Below, piece by piece: positions 39,460 through 48,576 of a stretch of DNA of 64,000 nucleotides. The position numbers and the translations under genes were made by a program. The notes beneath the pieces were generated by a model. The model was given only the letters and a program-made list of their open reading frames with translations, did not search any database and had not been told where the DNA came from. Where the stretch lies: NCBI RefSeq assembly GCF_900091455.1, contig NZ_LT607412.1, positions 5,704,001 to 5,768,000 of the forward strand. The letters are read 5' to 3'. This DNA comes from Micromonospora coriariae. GTDB lineage: Bacteria > Actinomycetota > Actinomycetes > Mycobacteriales > Micromonosporaceae. Numbering within the stretch: the stretch's first letter is position 1; each line of letters begins with the position of its first letter.

Positions 39460-41034
39460 TCAGCGGCGGCGGGCTACCAGGACCGCGTCGTGCAGGGTGA
39501 TGTTCTTGCCGTCCGGGTCGGTGGCTGGGCGGGGACGCGCCTCGGCGGTGCGCACCTCCCACTGGGCCGGGTCCAGTGCGGCGGCCACGTCCTCGGCGGT
39601 GTACATCATGTCCGGCAGGTGCATCCGGTGCGCCGACGTCCACAGGTCCGACGGGTGGTGCCCGACGATCAGCAGGGTGCCGCCGGGCGCCACAGCGGCG
39701 GCCAGCCGGGCGAACAGCTCCCGCCGCTGCGCCGGTGGCAGGTGCATGAACTGCGCGGACACCAGGTCGTACGCCTCCTCGGCGGGCGGCTTCTCGCGCA
39801 GGTCGGCGTGCGTCCACTCGATGCGCTCGCCGACGCCGGCAGCGTCGGCGTGCCCGGCGGCCCTGCTCAGCGCGGTGGTGGAGATGTCCACCGCCGTCAC
39901 CCGCCAGCCGCGTTCGGCCAGCCACACCGCGTCGGCGCCCTCGCCGCTGCCCACGTCGAGCGCCCGGCCCGGGACCAGATCGGTGGCCTCGGTGACCAGC
40001 TGCGGGTTCGGCCGGCCGCTCCACACCGCCGGCCGGGACCGGTAGCGCTCCTCCCACGCCGGCTCCTCGAAGGCCGTCGCGAGGACCTGCCGGTACGCGG
40101 TCACCGCGTCGCGGGTCTCCTCGGCGATCAGGTCGGCGTTGATCGCCGCCCCGGCGGTGAGGCCGGCCGCGGCGGACGCGATGACCTGGCCGCGGACGTC
40201 GGCCACGTTGCCGGCCACCCACACGCCCGGGACGGTCGTCGCCCCGGTGGCGTCGGCCGGGATCTGGGTGCCGATCACGTGCCCGCCCATCGTCACCTCC
40301 TCCGGAGCCAGACCCAGCCCCACCAGCATTCCGGCGCGGGCCACCGGTCGCGCCGTCACCACCACGGCGTCGAGCGCCACCACCCGGCCGGAGGCGAGCC
40401 GGACGCCGGTCAGCGCATCGCCGGTGACCTCCAGCCCGGCCACCGGCCCGGGCACCACGGCGATGCTCCGGGCGGCGAGCCGCTCGGCGGTCTCCTCGTC
40501 CGGCGCCGGGGCGTCGTGCAGCAGGAGCAGCACGTCCGAACTCCACTGCCGCCACATCTCGGCCTGGTGCACGGCCAGTGGACCGGTGGCGAGCACGCCG
40601 ATCCGCCGGTCCTGGACCTCCCACCCGTGGCAGTACGGGCAGTGCAGCACGTCGCGCCCCCACCGCTGCGCCACCCCGGGCACGTCGGGCAGCTCGTCGG
40701 TGAGCCCGGTGGCCACCAGCAGCCGACGGGCCCGCACCTCGCGCCCGTCGTCGAGGCCGAGGTGGAACCCGTCGTCGTCCCGGGTGACCGCCTCGACCCG
40801 CCCGTCCAGGAACTTCCCGCCGTACCCGGCCACCTCGGCACGCCCGGCGGCGAGCAGCTCGGCCGGAGGCGTTCCCTCCCGTGCCAGGTAGTTGTGCACA
40901 TGGCCGGCCGGCGCGTTGCGCGGCTCGCCAGAGTCGATCACCAGCACCGACCGTCGGGCCCGGCTCAGCGCCAGGGCTCCGCTGAGCCCCGCCGCGCCAC
41001 CGCCCACCACCACCACGTCATATGTCTCGTCCAC
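39460..41034 (-). CDS. Fused thioredoxin-reductase-like oxidoreductase and SAM methyltransferase
   Basis: A 524-residue two-domain protein. Residues 1-~310 are a thioredoxin reductase-like FAD/NAD(P) enzyme: VVVVGGGAAGLSGALALSRA, the redox pair in LHCPYCHGWEVQD, and VWVAGNVADVRGQVIASAAA. Residues ~325-524 are a class I methyltransferase with ALDVGSGEGADAVWLAERGW, then EWTHADLREKP and GGTLLIVGHHPSDLWTS. The GTG at 41034 follows AGGGGAG. It is divergent from the XRE-cupin regulator with only 74 nt between the starts, so it is probably its target. The natural substrate of either half is unknown; such fusions occur in other actinomycetes. Confidence 0.88.
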   Translation of the reverse strand: MDETYDVVVVGGGAAGLSGALALSRARRSVLVIDSGEPRNAPAGHVHNYLAREGTPPAELLAAGRAEVAGYGGKFLDGRVEAVTRDDDGFHLGLDDGREVRARRLLVATGLTDELPDVPGVAQRWGRDVLHCPYCHGWEVQDRRIGVLATGPLAVHQAEMWRQWSSDVLLLLHDAPAPDEETAERLAARSIAVVPGPVAGLEVTGDALTGVRLASGRVVALDAVVVTARPVARAGMLVGLGLAPEEVTMGGHVIGTQIPADATGATTVPGVWVAGNVADVRGQVIASAAAGLTAGAAINADLIAEETRDAVTAYRQVLATAFEEPAWEERYRSRPAVWSGRPNPQLVTEATDLVPGRALDVGSGEGADAVWLAERGWRVTAVDISTTALSRAAGHADAAGVGERIEWTHADLREKPPAEEAYDLVSAQFMHLPPAQRRELFARLAAAVAPGGTLLIVGHHPSDLWTSAHRMHLPDMMYTAEDVAAALDPAQWEVRTAEARPRPATDPDGKNITLHDAVLVARRR

Positions 41035-41089
41035 CGGAATCTCCCCTTGCTCGTCGGCTGAGCCCACCATCCGCCGACACCGGCCAGGT

Positions 41090-41115
41090 GGCAACTATCC
41101 TTGCCGTTATGGCAA
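41090..41115. promoter_or_regulatory. Alternating GGCAA/TTGCC half-sites over the XRE-cupin start
   Basis: GGCAA (41090-41094), TTGCC (41101-41105) and GGCAA (41111-41115) form two overlapping dyads with 6-nt and 5-nt spacers. TATCCT (41096-41101) inside them resembles a -10 box and would place transcription start at or near the ATG at 41109, i.e. a leaderless mRNA. The third half-site is inside the gene, as expected for autorepression. This is inferred from symmetry and position. Confidence 0.5.
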
Positions 41116-41702
41116 ACGACGACAGTGCGGCGCTGGCCGCGGTCGGCCCACGGTTGCGTGCCCTGCGCCACCAGCGGGGTACGACGCTGGCCCAACTCGC
41201 CGAGCTGACCGGCATCTCGGTGAGCACCCTGTCCCGGCTGGAATCCGGTAGCCGCCGGCCGACCCTCGAGCTGCTGCTCCCGCTGGCCCGCGCCTACCAG
41301 GTGCCGCTGGACGAGCTGGTGGACGCCCCGGCCACCGGCGACCCGCGAGTGCACCCCAAGCCGATCGTCCAGCACGGCGTGACGTTCCTGCCGTTGACCC
41401 GCCGACCGGGTGGCGTGCAGGCGTTCAAGCAGATCCTCCCGCCCAACACCCCCACCGGGGAGCACACCCAGCAGACCCATGAGGGGTACGAGTGGATCTA
41501 CGTGCTCTCCGGCCGCCTGCGCCTGCTGCTCGGAGAGCACGACCTGACGCTCACCCCGGGCGAGGTGGCCGAGTTCGACACCCGAGTCCCGCACCGGGTT
41601 TACAACCCCGGCCCCGGCACCACCGAGGTCCTCAACCTCTTCGGGCCGCAGGGGGAGCGGCTGCACGTCCGCGCCCGTCCTGCCGCGTCCGACAGGGGAT
41701 AG
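41109..41702 (+). CDS. XRE-family regulator with C-terminal cupin domain
   Basis: A 197-residue small regulator. Residues ~12-66 are an XRE helix-turn-helix (LRALRHQRGTTLAQLAELTG, ISVSTLSRLESGSRRP). Residues ~105-185 are a cupin_2 barrel (HTQQTHEGYEWIYVLSGRLR, LTPGEVAEFDTRVPHRVYNP) with the usual His/Glu metal or ligand pocket. This architecture senses small molecules. It is divergent from the oxidoreductase-methyltransferase fusion and probably controls it through the half-sites at 41090-41115. The ATG at 41109 overlaps the operator, so no Shine-Dalgarno is expected. Confidence 0.9.
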   Translation: MANDDSAALAAVGPRLRALRHQRGTTLAQLAELTGISVSTLSRLESGSRRPTLELLLPLARAYQVPLDELVDAPATGDPRVHPKPIVQHGVTFLPLTRRPGGVQAFKQILPPNTPTGEHTQQTHEGYEWIYVLSGRLRLLLGEHDLTLTPGEVAEFDTRVPHRVYNPGPGTTEVLNLFGPQGERLHVRARPAASDRG

Positions 41703-41783
41703 GGCCTTGGCGGGTCACCCGGGAGGGCGGGCTACCTTACCTGCGGTGCTTCGAAGCGCGTGACCGGAGGAGTCGATGCTCAG

Positions 41784-42737
41784 ATGACGGCAGAGCGACC
41801 GATGCCCACACAGGACGACGTGCTCGGGTATTTCAACACGCTGTCCAACTGGGGACGGTGGGGCGACGACGACCAGCTCGGGACGCTGAACCACATCACC
41901 GACGACGTCCGGCTGGCGGCGGCGCGGGCCGTGCGGCACGGCAGGAGCGTGTCCTGCGCATGGGAGGTCGCCGCACCGGGAGACATGGAGCGGTCGACGA
42001 CGACGTGCCCGTGCACCGCCGACATGCCGGGTGCGGAGAACATGCCGCCCGCCTTCCACGCCGACCGGCGCTGGGGCTTCTCGTCCGAGCGGCTCGGCAT
42101 CTCGTTCCACGGCAACACCCTCACCCACCTCGACTCGCCGTGCCACATCTTCTGGGACGGCACGATGTACAACGGGCGGTCGCACTCGTTGGTCGACGCC
42201 GCAACGGGCTCGGCGTGGGCAGCCGTCACGGCGGCCGCGAACGGGATCGTCACGCGTGGTGTCCTGCTCGACGTCGCGGCGGCCCGCGACGTGGCGTGGT
42301 TGGAGCCGGGGCAGGGGGTGTCTCCCGACGATCTCGAGGAGGCCGAGCGTCGCCAGGGTGTCCAGGTGCGACCCGGCGACGCGGTACTCCTGCGGACCGG
42401 CTACGGGCGCTTCCGGCACGAGAACGGCGCGGCCCACGGTTTCACGCAGGCCGGCTGGCACGCGTCCTGCCTGCCGTGGCTGCAAGAACGGGGGGTGGCG
42501 CTGATCGGCGCTGACACCCCCCAGGACGTTCAGCCGTCGGGGTACGACGACGTGTTGATGCCGGTCCACGCCGTGAGCCTCGTCGCGATGGGTCTGTGGC
42601 TGCTCGACAACTGCGACCTGGAGGCCTGCGCGACAACGGCTGCCGAGCTCGACCAGTGGGACTTCCAGCTCGCAGTCGCGCCGGTCCGCTTCGCCGGTAC
42701 GTCCGGCAGCCCGGTCAACCCGATCGCCACATTCTGA
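41784..42737 (+). CDS. Cyclase family protein (kynurenine formamidase-like)
   Basis: A 317-residue metal-dependent hydrolase of the cyclase (PF04199) superfamily. The signature HGNTLTHLDSPCHIFWDG contains the H-x-x-T-H-x-D-x-P-x-H zinc site. Other segments are WGDDDQLGTLNHITDDVRLA and GYGRFRHENGAAHGF. Family members include kynurenine formamidase and amide or lactone hydrolases. GGAGGAG at 41766 precedes the ATG at 41784; an in-frame GTG at 41760 lies before this site and is unlikely. Downstream of the XRE gene by 81 nt; co-transcription is possible. Confidence 0.85.
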   Translation: MTAERPMPTQDDVLGYFNTLSNWGRWGDDDQLGTLNHITDDVRLAAARAVRHGRSVSCAWEVAAPGDMERSTTTCPCTADMPGAENMPPAFHADRRWGFSSERLGISFHGNTLTHLDSPCHIFWDGTMYNGRSHSLVDAATGSAWAAVTAAANGIVTRGVLLDVAAARDVAWLEPGQGVSPDDLEEAERRQGVQVRPGDAVLLRTGYGRFRHENGAAHGFTQAGWHASCLPWLQERGVALIGADTPQDVQPSGYDDVLMPVHAVSLVAMGLWLLDNCDLEACATTAAELDQWDFQLAVAPVRFAGTSGSPVNPIATF

Positions 42738-42805
42738 CCGCTCGCCGTCTTGCGCCTGGCGCGTCTGATCGTGGTTGAGGGCGGGGAGCCGGCGTGCGTC
42801 TCCGG

Positions 42806-43228
42806 TCATCGGACCGGTGCTGTGCGTACCTCGGTGAGGTGTTTGGTGATGCGTAGCAGCACCTGGTCCGGTGGCCCGGCGACGAAGGCCGCCGTGTCGG
42901 CGAGCGCGGCGATCAAGGGCAGTCCACGGCCGCCGACGGTGAGCGGGGCGGGGAGTTCAGCGTCGAGTCCGGCGCCATCGGGGGCACGGCCGCGGTTGCC
43001 GACCTCGAGCAGGCAGACGTCGTTCTCGATGATGATGGTGATGTCGACTGTGCTGTCCGGGTCGGCGTGCACCACCGCGTTGGCGCATGCTTCGGTGATC
43101 AGGACGGCCAGGTGGCCACGGGAGTCCTCGGCGGCGTCGGTGAGGTTCAGCAGGGTGGTGAGTACCTGGCGGGCGCGGGTCACCGAGGACGGTTGTCGCG
43201 GGAGTGACAGCGTCATGGCCACGCGCAT
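42806..43228 (-). CDS. Anti-sigma factor-like ATP-binding protein (HATPase)
   Basis: A 140-residue RsbW-type protein. The N-box is AVLITEACANAVVHADPDST and the G2 box is LTVGGRGLPLIAALADTAAF; the intervening NRGRAPDGAG provides the D/G ATP-lid region. It is likely a serine kinase/anti-sigma factor. The ATG at 43228 has GAGGAGG upstream. There is no STAS partner next to it, unlike the pair at 29618-30378. It stands alone between the cyclase gene and the membrane phosphotransferase operon. Confidence 0.82.
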   Translation of the reverse strand: MRVAMTLSLPRQPSSVTRARQVLTTLLNLTDAAEDSRGHLAVLITEACANAVVHADPDSTVDITIIIENDVCLLEVGNRGRAPDGAGLDAELPAPLTVGGRGLPLIAALADTAAFVAGPPDQVLLRITKHLTEVRTAPVR

Positions 43229-43371
43229 CGCGCAGTTCCTCCTCAGCCCGTGCGTGACCGCGCCGGACTCGTGTGTCACACCCAGGGGCGGGACGCTCCC
43301 GTAGTGATCGGCACTACCCGGGGTCTGCTGAGGTGAAACGGGTGAGGGTGCCCGGCACAGGTCCCGGGCGC

Positions 43372-45120
43372 TCAGCGGGGCGCGGCGATCGGCGGTGTGG
43401 ACGGCCCGAAGGTGGTCAGGAACCGGTCCCGGAAGGTGTCCATCGGCCATACCGGCGCCCCCGGACCGGGCCGCAGGCCGTCCTGCCACCCCCAGCCCGC
43501 CACCCGGTCCAGCACGGCCGGATCGTGGGCGACGATGGTGATCGGCACGTCCCGGCTGGCGCCCTCGCCGGTGACCACCGGGGCGGGCTGGTGGTCGCCG
43601 AGGAAGACCAGCACCAGGTCGTCGTCCCCGTAGGTCCGCACGTAGGAGATCAGGGTCTCCAGCGAGTACGCGATGGCCTTGCGGTACCCGCCGCGAATCT
43701 GGCCGGCGTTCCGGTCGTCGGCGTCGCCGCTGTCCTCGTCGACCGCGGAGCTGTGGTAGATCGAGCCGTCGCCCACCTCGTCCCACCCGATCATCTCGGG
43801 CACCGCCGTCCACGGCGAGTGACTGGAGATCAGCGGGATCTCCGCCATCAGCGGGCGGTCCGCGCCGGCCCGGATCCGCCGCTGGAAGAACGACAACGTG
43901 TACTGGTCGGGCATCGGGGCGTAGCTGAACTTCGGTCCCCGGTAGCCGAGCGCCTCCGTGTCGTAGTAGCGGTCGTAGTCGAAGAACCCCTGCTCCGGCC
44001 ACGGTTGGGTGGCCGCCGGCAACACGCCGACGGTCTGCCAGCCGGCCCGGCGGAACGCGCCGTTGAGGGTGAGCCGGTCGCTGGCCAGCAGGGTGCGGTG
44101 TCGCCGCTCGTTGTCCGTCCACAGGCCGGACAGCAGCGTGTCGTGCGCCAACCAGCTGCCGCCGCCGAAGGTGGGGGAGGTGAGGAAGCCACTGCGGGCG
44201 TGGTACCCGGCCGTGCGCAGCCGCTCCGTTCCGGCGTCCAGCACCGCGTTGACCTGCGGCGCCAGCTCCGGGTCCTCCACCGCGTCGCGCCCGTAGCTCT
44301 CCACGAACGCGACGATGACGTCCTTGCCGCGCAGCCCCGTCAGCAGTTGGTCGCCCGGGGTGTCGCGGAACGGGTCGGCGTTGATCTGCGCACCGAACGC
44401 CTCCCGGTCGTGCAGCCGCGCGTCCACCTGGGTCGCGTGGGCGCCGACCAGCGCGGTGGTTCCGGCGTCGGCCACCGGCACACCCGGTACGACGCGCACC
44501 CCGACGACGGCACAGGCCACCCACGCGACGGTCAGCGCGGCCACCGCCCGGGTCGCCACCCGCTCGTGCCGGACCAGCAGCGACGCCAACCGCCGCAGCG
44601 CCAGCGTGAGCACCACCAGCAGCGCGCCGACCAGCAACAGGATGCCGACCGCCGCGCCGACCGCGCCGGCCCGACCGGCCGAGTCACGGACGAAACCGAA
44701 CGCGTCGTCCAGCAGCAGCCAGTCCAGCACCAGGTCGAACGGCCGGTCGAGAGCCGTACGGAAGCCCAGGTCGGCGAGCTTCACGATGGCGAGCAGGCCG
44801 AGCAGCGGCCCGACCACGGCCACCGCCACCCGCCGGGTCCGCGCCGGCAGGGCCAGCAGCAGCGCGGCGACGAGCAGCCCCTCCAGCGGGATGCGCAGGA
44901 AGGCGCCCGGCGTGAGCAGGCCGAGCCGGTCCGGGCCGACCAGCACGGCGAACACCAGCAGCACCGCCAGCGCGCTGCCCACCCCGCCCGCCACCCGCCG
45001 CGCCGGGCCGCGCCCGGCCGCGGCGGACACCCCGGGAGTACGCGCCGACACCCCGCCCGGGGCAGGGGGGCGCGAACGGAACCGGCCGGCGAGCCGGCGT
45101 ACCCGGGCGGAAAAGGTCAT
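43372..45120 (-). CDS. LTA synthase-like membrane sulfatase/phosphotransferase
   Basis: A 582-residue protein with about five N-terminal membrane helices (SALAVLLVFAVLVGP, LLVAALLLALPA, LLLVGALLVVLTLALRRLAS) and a large external alkaline-phosphatase/sulfatase domain. Metal and catalytic segments are DVIVAFVESYGRDA (Glu), SPTFGGGSWLAHDTLLSGLW (candidate nucleophile Ser/Thr), SSHSPW and FLGDHQPA (Asp-His). Known relatives move phosphoglycerol or phosphoethanolamine from phospholipids onto glycolipids. The ATG overlaps the stop of the CDP-alcohol phosphatidyltransferase gene (45120), so the two work as an operon: one makes a phospholipid, the other may transfer its head group. Confidence 0.82.
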   Translation of the reverse strand: MTFSARVRRLAGRFRSRPPAPGGVSARTPGVSAAAGRGPARRVAGGVGSALAVLLVFAVLVGPDRLGLLTPGAFLRIPLEGLLVAALLLALPARTRRVAVAVVGPLLGLLAIVKLADLGFRTALDRPFDLVLDWLLLDDAFGFVRDSAGRAGAVGAAVGILLLVGALLVVLTLALRRLASLLVRHERVATRAVAALTVAWVACAVVGVRVVPGVPVADAGTTALVGAHATQVDARLHDREAFGAQINADPFRDTPGDQLLTGLRGKDVIVAFVESYGRDAVEDPELAPQVNAVLDAGTERLRTAGYHARSGFLTSPTFGGGSWLAHDTLLSGLWTDNERRHRTLLASDRLTLNGAFRRAGWQTVGVLPAATQPWPEQGFFDYDRYYDTEALGYRGPKFSYAPMPDQYTLSFFQRRIRAGADRPLMAEIPLISSHSPWTAVPEMIGWDEVGDGSIYHSSAVDEDSGDADDRNAGQIRGGYRKAIAYSLETLISYVRTYGDDDLVLVFLGDHQPAPVVTGEGASRDVPITIVAHDPAVLDRVAGWGWQDGLRPGPGAPVWPMDTFRDRFLTTFGPSTPPIAAPR

Positions 45121-46019
45121 CAGAGCCTCCAGTCGGAGTGGACCGTACCGCCCGAGCGGGCCGCCATCGCCCGCGCGGGAGCGGGCACCGGCAGCATGGG
45201 CGGCAGCGCCACCGTGGACGGCGCGACCACCGGCAGCAGAGTCGGCAGCGCCACCGGCCCGGAAACCGGGGCGGGCACCGGCGGCGCGTTCCGCACCGGC
45301 GCGGGCGGCATCGGGAGGGCCCGCCGGGACACCGGTCGGCGCCGCCACAACCACGCCACGTCCCGGCCGAACGACTCGACCAGCAGCGCCAACGCCACCA
45401 CCAGCACCAGCGTGGTCCACGGATCGGGCAGCACCCCCGCCGCGGCCACCGCCAGCAGCACCCCCTGCGCCGCGGCCACCACCTTGCGCCAGAACCGCGG
45501 CGGCAGTGACCCGCCCAGCCAGGGCAGCACCGCGCTCGCCGCGACGAACGCGTACCGCATCACGCCGATGGCCAGCACCCAGTCGCCGGCGACCGGCGCG
45601 ACGTGCACGCTGAGCACCAGGATCAGGAACGCGTCGACCTCCATGTCGAAGCGGGCGCCGAGCGCACTAACCGTGCCGGTGTGCCGCGCCACCTGCCCGT
45701 CCACCGCGTCCAGCAGCAACGCCACCGCGCTCACCGCGACCAGCAACCCCACCGGCGCGGTCCGGCCGAACGAGTCCGCCACCAGCGCGGTGACCGCGCC
45801 GACCAGGACGGCCCGGGTCAGCGTCACCCGGTCGGCCGGTCCCAGGCGGGACGCACCGGCCCGGTGCAGGCCCCGGCTCAACGCGAGGCAGGTGACCACC
45901 GCGTAGCCGGTACCGACCAGCCAGCCTGCGCCATCCAGCCCCACCGTTGCGGCCAGCACCGCCAACACGACCAGTTGCGCGCTCAGCCCGATCATCGGAC
46001 CACTTCGAACCGTGGGCAC
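45120..46019 (-). CDS. CDP-alcohol phosphatidyltransferase
   Basis: A 299-residue membrane enzyme that exchanges CMP of a CDP-lipid for an alcohol, or the reverse substrate type. The full family signature D-x2-D-G-x2-A-R-x8-G-x3-D-x3-D is present as DAVDGQVARHTGTVSALGAR followed by FDMEVDAF. About six hydrophobic helices surround it, and the Pro/Ala-rich C-terminus is cytoplasmic and probably disordered. The GTG at 46019 follows GGAGGT at good spacing; the ATG at 45995 is a later alternative. It is divergent from the pathway operon at 46098 with only 78 nt between, pointing to shared regulation. Confidence 0.85.
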   Translation of the reverse strand: MPTVRSGPMIGLSAQLVVLAVLAATVGLDGAGWLVGTGYAVVTCLALSRGLHRAGASRLGPADRVTLTRAVLVGAVTALVADSFGRTAPVGLLVAVSAVALLLDAVDGQVARHTGTVSALGARFDMEVDAFLILVLSVHVAPVAGDWVLAIGVMRYAFVAASAVLPWLGGSLPPRFWRKVVAAAQGVLLAVAAAGVLPDPWTTLVLVVALALLVESFGRDVAWLWRRRPVSRRALPMPPAPVRNAPPVPAPVSGPVALPTLLPVVAPSTVALPPMLPVPAPARAMAARSGGTVHSDWRL

Positions 46020-46097
46020 CGTACCTCCGTGTTTATGATCGACGACCCCGACAGGGAACACGGAAAACGTGGCCGTTCGGTTCGGCCGGGAGCAAAG
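46020..46097. promoter_or_regulatory. Divergent promoter region of the two pathway operons
   Basis: These 78 nt separate the starts of the CDP-alcohol phosphatidyltransferase operon (left) and the seven-gene pathway operon (right) and must hold both promoters. It is the least GC-rich part of the locus. I see ribosome-binding sites at each edge (ACCTCC on the left, GGGAG on the right) but no confident -10/-35 pair or palindrome. Confidence 0.5.
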
Positions 46098-47096
46098 GTG
46101 AGGTGCGCGACGGTGATCCGCGAGGCGTACGCCTGCTGGGTGCGTGAGCCCGGCGCGGCGGAGATCCGGCCGGTGTCGTTGCCCGTCCCGGGCCCCGACG
46201 AGGTGCTGGTCCGAGCGCGCTACTCGGGGGTCAGCCGGGGCACCGAGACGCTGGTCTTCACCGGCCGGGTGCCCGCCGACCAGCACGCCGCGATGCGCGC
46301 GCCCTTCCAGGAGGGCGACTTCCCGGGCCCGGTGAAGTACGGCTACCTCAGCGTCGGGGTGGTCGAGCAGGGCCCACCGGAGCTGCTCGGGCGCACGGTC
46401 TTCTGCCTGCACCCGCACCAGAGCGCGTACGTCGTGCCGGCCACCGCGGTGGTGCCGGTGCCCGACGACGTGCCGCCCGCCCGCGCGGTGCTCGCCGGCA
46501 CGGTGGAGACCGCCGTGAACGCGCTGTGGGACGCGGCGCCGCTGGTCGGCGACCGGGTCAGCGTGGTCGGCGCGGGCATGGTGGGCTGCTGCGTCGCGGC
46601 GTTGCTCGCCCGCTTTCCCGGCGTGCGGGTCGAACTGGTCGACACCGACGCCCGCCGCGCCGGGGTGGCGGGCGCGCTCGGCGTGGGATTCGCCCAACCG
46701 GCCGACGCGGCCGGCGACCGGGACCTGGTCGTGCACGCCAGCGCCACCGCCGACGGTCTGCAACGCTCGCTGGACCTGCTCGCGCCGGAGGGTACGGTGA
46801 TCGAGCTGAGCTGGTACGGCGACCGCCCGGTGCAGGTGTCGCTCGGTGGGGCGTTCCACTCGGGGCGGCTGACCGTGCGCAGCAGCCAGGTCGGCATGGT
46901 CGCGCCCGTACGGCGGGGGCGGCGCAGCTACACCGACCGGCTGGCGCTCGCCCTGGACCTGCTCGACGATCCGGCCTTCGACGCGCTGATCACCGGCGCG
47001 TCCCAGTTCGAGGAGCTGCCCGACGTCCTCGCTCGACTGAGCACGGGTGACCTTGCCGCGCTCTGCCACCTCATCACCTACGACGACGGGGAGTGA
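46098..47096 (+). CDS. Zinc-less medium-chain dehydrogenase/reductase (MDR)
   Basis: A 332-residue MDR-superfamily oxidoreductase. The Rossmann motif is [20 protein letters not shown], followed by [18 protein letters not shown]. The catalytic zinc Cys of the GICGSD motif is replaced ([15 protein letters not shown]), the GHE segment is KYGYLSVG, and the four structural-zinc cysteines are missing, so it is probably zinc-independent. This form is seen in MDR enzymes of sugar or cofactor pathways. GTG 46098 (GGGAG upstream) or GTG 46113 could start it. The stop overlaps the PTPS-like gene (GTGA). It is the first gene of a seven-gene operon. Confidence 0.8.
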   Translation: MRCATVIREAYACWVREPGAAEIRPVSLPVPGPDEVLVRARYSGVSRGTETLVFTGRVPADQHAAMRAPFQEGDFPGPVKYGYLSVGVVEQGPPELLGRTVFCLHPHQSAYVVPATAVVPVPDDVPPARAVLAGTVETAVNALWDAAPLVGDRVSVVGAGMVGCCVAALLARFPGVRVELVDTDARRAGVAGALGVGFAQPADAAGDRDLVVHASATADGLQRSLDLLAPEGTVIELSWYGDRPVQVSLGGAFHSGRLTVRSSQVGMVAPVRRGRRSYTDRLALALDLLDDPAFDALITGASQFEELPDVLARLSTGDLAALCHLITYDDGE

Positions 47097-47497
47097 CCGT
47101 GTTCAGCGTGACCGTTCGGGATCACATGATGATCGCCCACAGTTTCCGGGGCGAGGTGTTCGGCCCGGCCCAGCGCCTGCACGGCGCGACCTTCGTGGTG
47201 GACGCGACGTTCCGCCGGCCCGACCTGGACGCCGACGGCATCGTGGTCGACATCGGCCTGGCCACCGAGCAGCTGCGCGCCGTGGTCGGCGAGCTGTCCT
47301 ACCGCAACCTCGACGACGAGCCGGCGTTCGCCGGGGTGAACACCACCACCGAGGTGCTGGCCCGCACCGTCGCCGACCGGCTCGCCGAGCGGGTGCACGC
47401 CGGTGAGCTGGGCGACGGGGCGCGCGAGCTGGTCGGCATCACGGTCACCCTGCACGAGTCGCACGTCGCCTGGGCCAGTTACGAGCGGGCGCTGTGA
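47093..47497 (+). CDS. 6-pyruvoyl-tetrahydropterin synthase/QueD-fold protein with degenerate active site
   Basis: A 134-residue PTPS/QueD homologue: [59 protein letters not shown] and [14 protein letters not shown] align with the T-fold enzyme. Compared with E. coli QueD, His16 and His30 remain, but the third zinc His is Ala32 (HGA instead of HGH), the catalytic Cys is Ala26, and the catalytic Asp-His pair is Ser-Tyr. Glu122 is kept. It is unlikely to catalyse the standard reaction. GTG start overlapping the MDR stop; its own stop is overlapped by the glycosyltransferase start. Confidence 0.82.
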   Translation: MTVFSVTVRDHMMIAHSFRGEVFGPAQRLHGATFVVDATFRRPDLDADGIVVDIGLATEQLRAVVGELSYRNLDDEPAFAGVNTTTEVLARTVADRLAERVHAGELGDGARELVGITVTLHESHVAWASYERAL

Positions 47498-48576
47498 TCG
47501 TGGCGGGCCGGGCGACGCCGGTCGACCGGCCCGCTACGCCCGGCCGTGCGGTGCATGTCGTCCTACCCGGTGACATCGACGATCCGGCCACGCCCAGCGG
47601 CGGCAACTTCTACGACCGGCGAATCTGCGCGGGGCTCGGCGGGCGGGGCTGGTCGGTGCACGAACATTCGCTGCCCGGCGCCTGGCCGCACCCCGACCCG
47701 GCCGAGCGGGCGGAGCTGGCCCGCCTGCTGGCCACCACGCCGGATGACGCAGTGGTGCTGCTCGACGGCCTGATCGCCTCGACCGTTCCGGACCTGCTCG
47801 CCCCGCACGCCCGGCGGCTGCGCCTGGTCGTCCTGGTGCACCTGCCGCTGGACGACGAGGCCGAGGCCCGCGCGCTGGCCACCGCCCGGGCGGTCGTCAC
47901 CACCAGCGAGTGGACGCGCCGCCGGCTGCTGGACCGGCACCCGCTGCCGCCCGACCGGGTCCGGGCCGCGCCGCCGGGGGTGACGCCCGCTCCGGCGGCG
48001 CCCGGCTCGGTCGCCGGCAGCCGGCTGCTCTGCGTGGCGGCCGTCACCCACCACAAGGGACACGACGTTCTCGTGGACGCGCTGTCCACGCTCGCCGGGC
48101 TGTCGTGGACGCTGGTCTGCGCCGGCACGCTCGCCCGGGAGCCGGAGCTGGTGCACCGGCTGCGTGAGCGGCTCGCCGGGGCGGGCGTCGCCGATCGGGT
48201 CCGGCTGGCCGGCCCGTTGACCGGCGCCGCGCTGGACGCCGCGTATGCCGCCGCCGACCTGCTGGTGCTGCCGTCGCGGGGCGAGACGTACGGGATGGTC
48301 GTCACCGAGGCCCTGGCCCGAGGCGTGCCGGTGCTGGGAACCGAGGTGGGCGGCCTGTCGGAGGCGCTCGGTCGGGCCCCCGGCGGTGACCGATCCGGGC
48401 TGCTGGTTCCGCCGGACGACCCGGCCGCGCTGGCCGGCGCGCTGACCCGCTGGCTGGGCGACGACACGCTGCGCGCCCGGCTGCGGCGTGCCGCTCTGGC
48501 CCGGCGGGACACCCTGACCGACTGGCCGGTGACCACGGCGCTGCTGGCAGCCGTGCTGGAGGAGGTGGCGGCATGA
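47494..48576 (+). CDS. Family 4 glycosyltransferase
   Basis: A 360-residue GT-B fold glycosyltransferase. The N-domain contains the glycine-rich [18 protein letters not shown], and the C-domain carries [20 protein letters not shown] and the E-x7-E signature [20 protein letters not shown]. It should transfer a sugar from a nucleotide donor with retention of configuration, on the cytoplasmic side. The acceptor is unknown; by context it could be a lipid or the GTP-derived product of the locus. GTG start, coupled upstream (GTGA) and downstream (ATGA). Confidence 0.88.
   Translation: MIVAGRATPVDRPATPGRAVHVVLPGDIDDPATPSGGNFYDRRICAGLGGRGWSVHEHSLPGAWPHPDPAERAELARLLATTPDDAVVLLDGLIASTVPDLLAPHARRLRLVVLVHLPLDDEAEARALATARAVVTTSEWTRRRLLDRHPLPPDRVRAAPPGVTPAPAAPGSVAGSRLLCVAAVTHHKGHDVLVDALSTLAGLSWTLVCAGTLAREPELVHRLRERLAGAGVADRVRLAGPLTGAALDAAYAAADLLVLPSRGETYGMVVTEALARGVPVLGTEVGGLSEALGRAPGGDRSGLLVPPDDPAALAGALTRWLGDDTLRARLRRAALARRDTLTDWPVTTALLAAVLEEVAA

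Noticed and set aside
43302..43318. Short dyad GTAGTG/CACTAC upstream of the anti-sigma gene
   Set aside because: Only six base pairs with no matching second copy or positional logic; could be chance.
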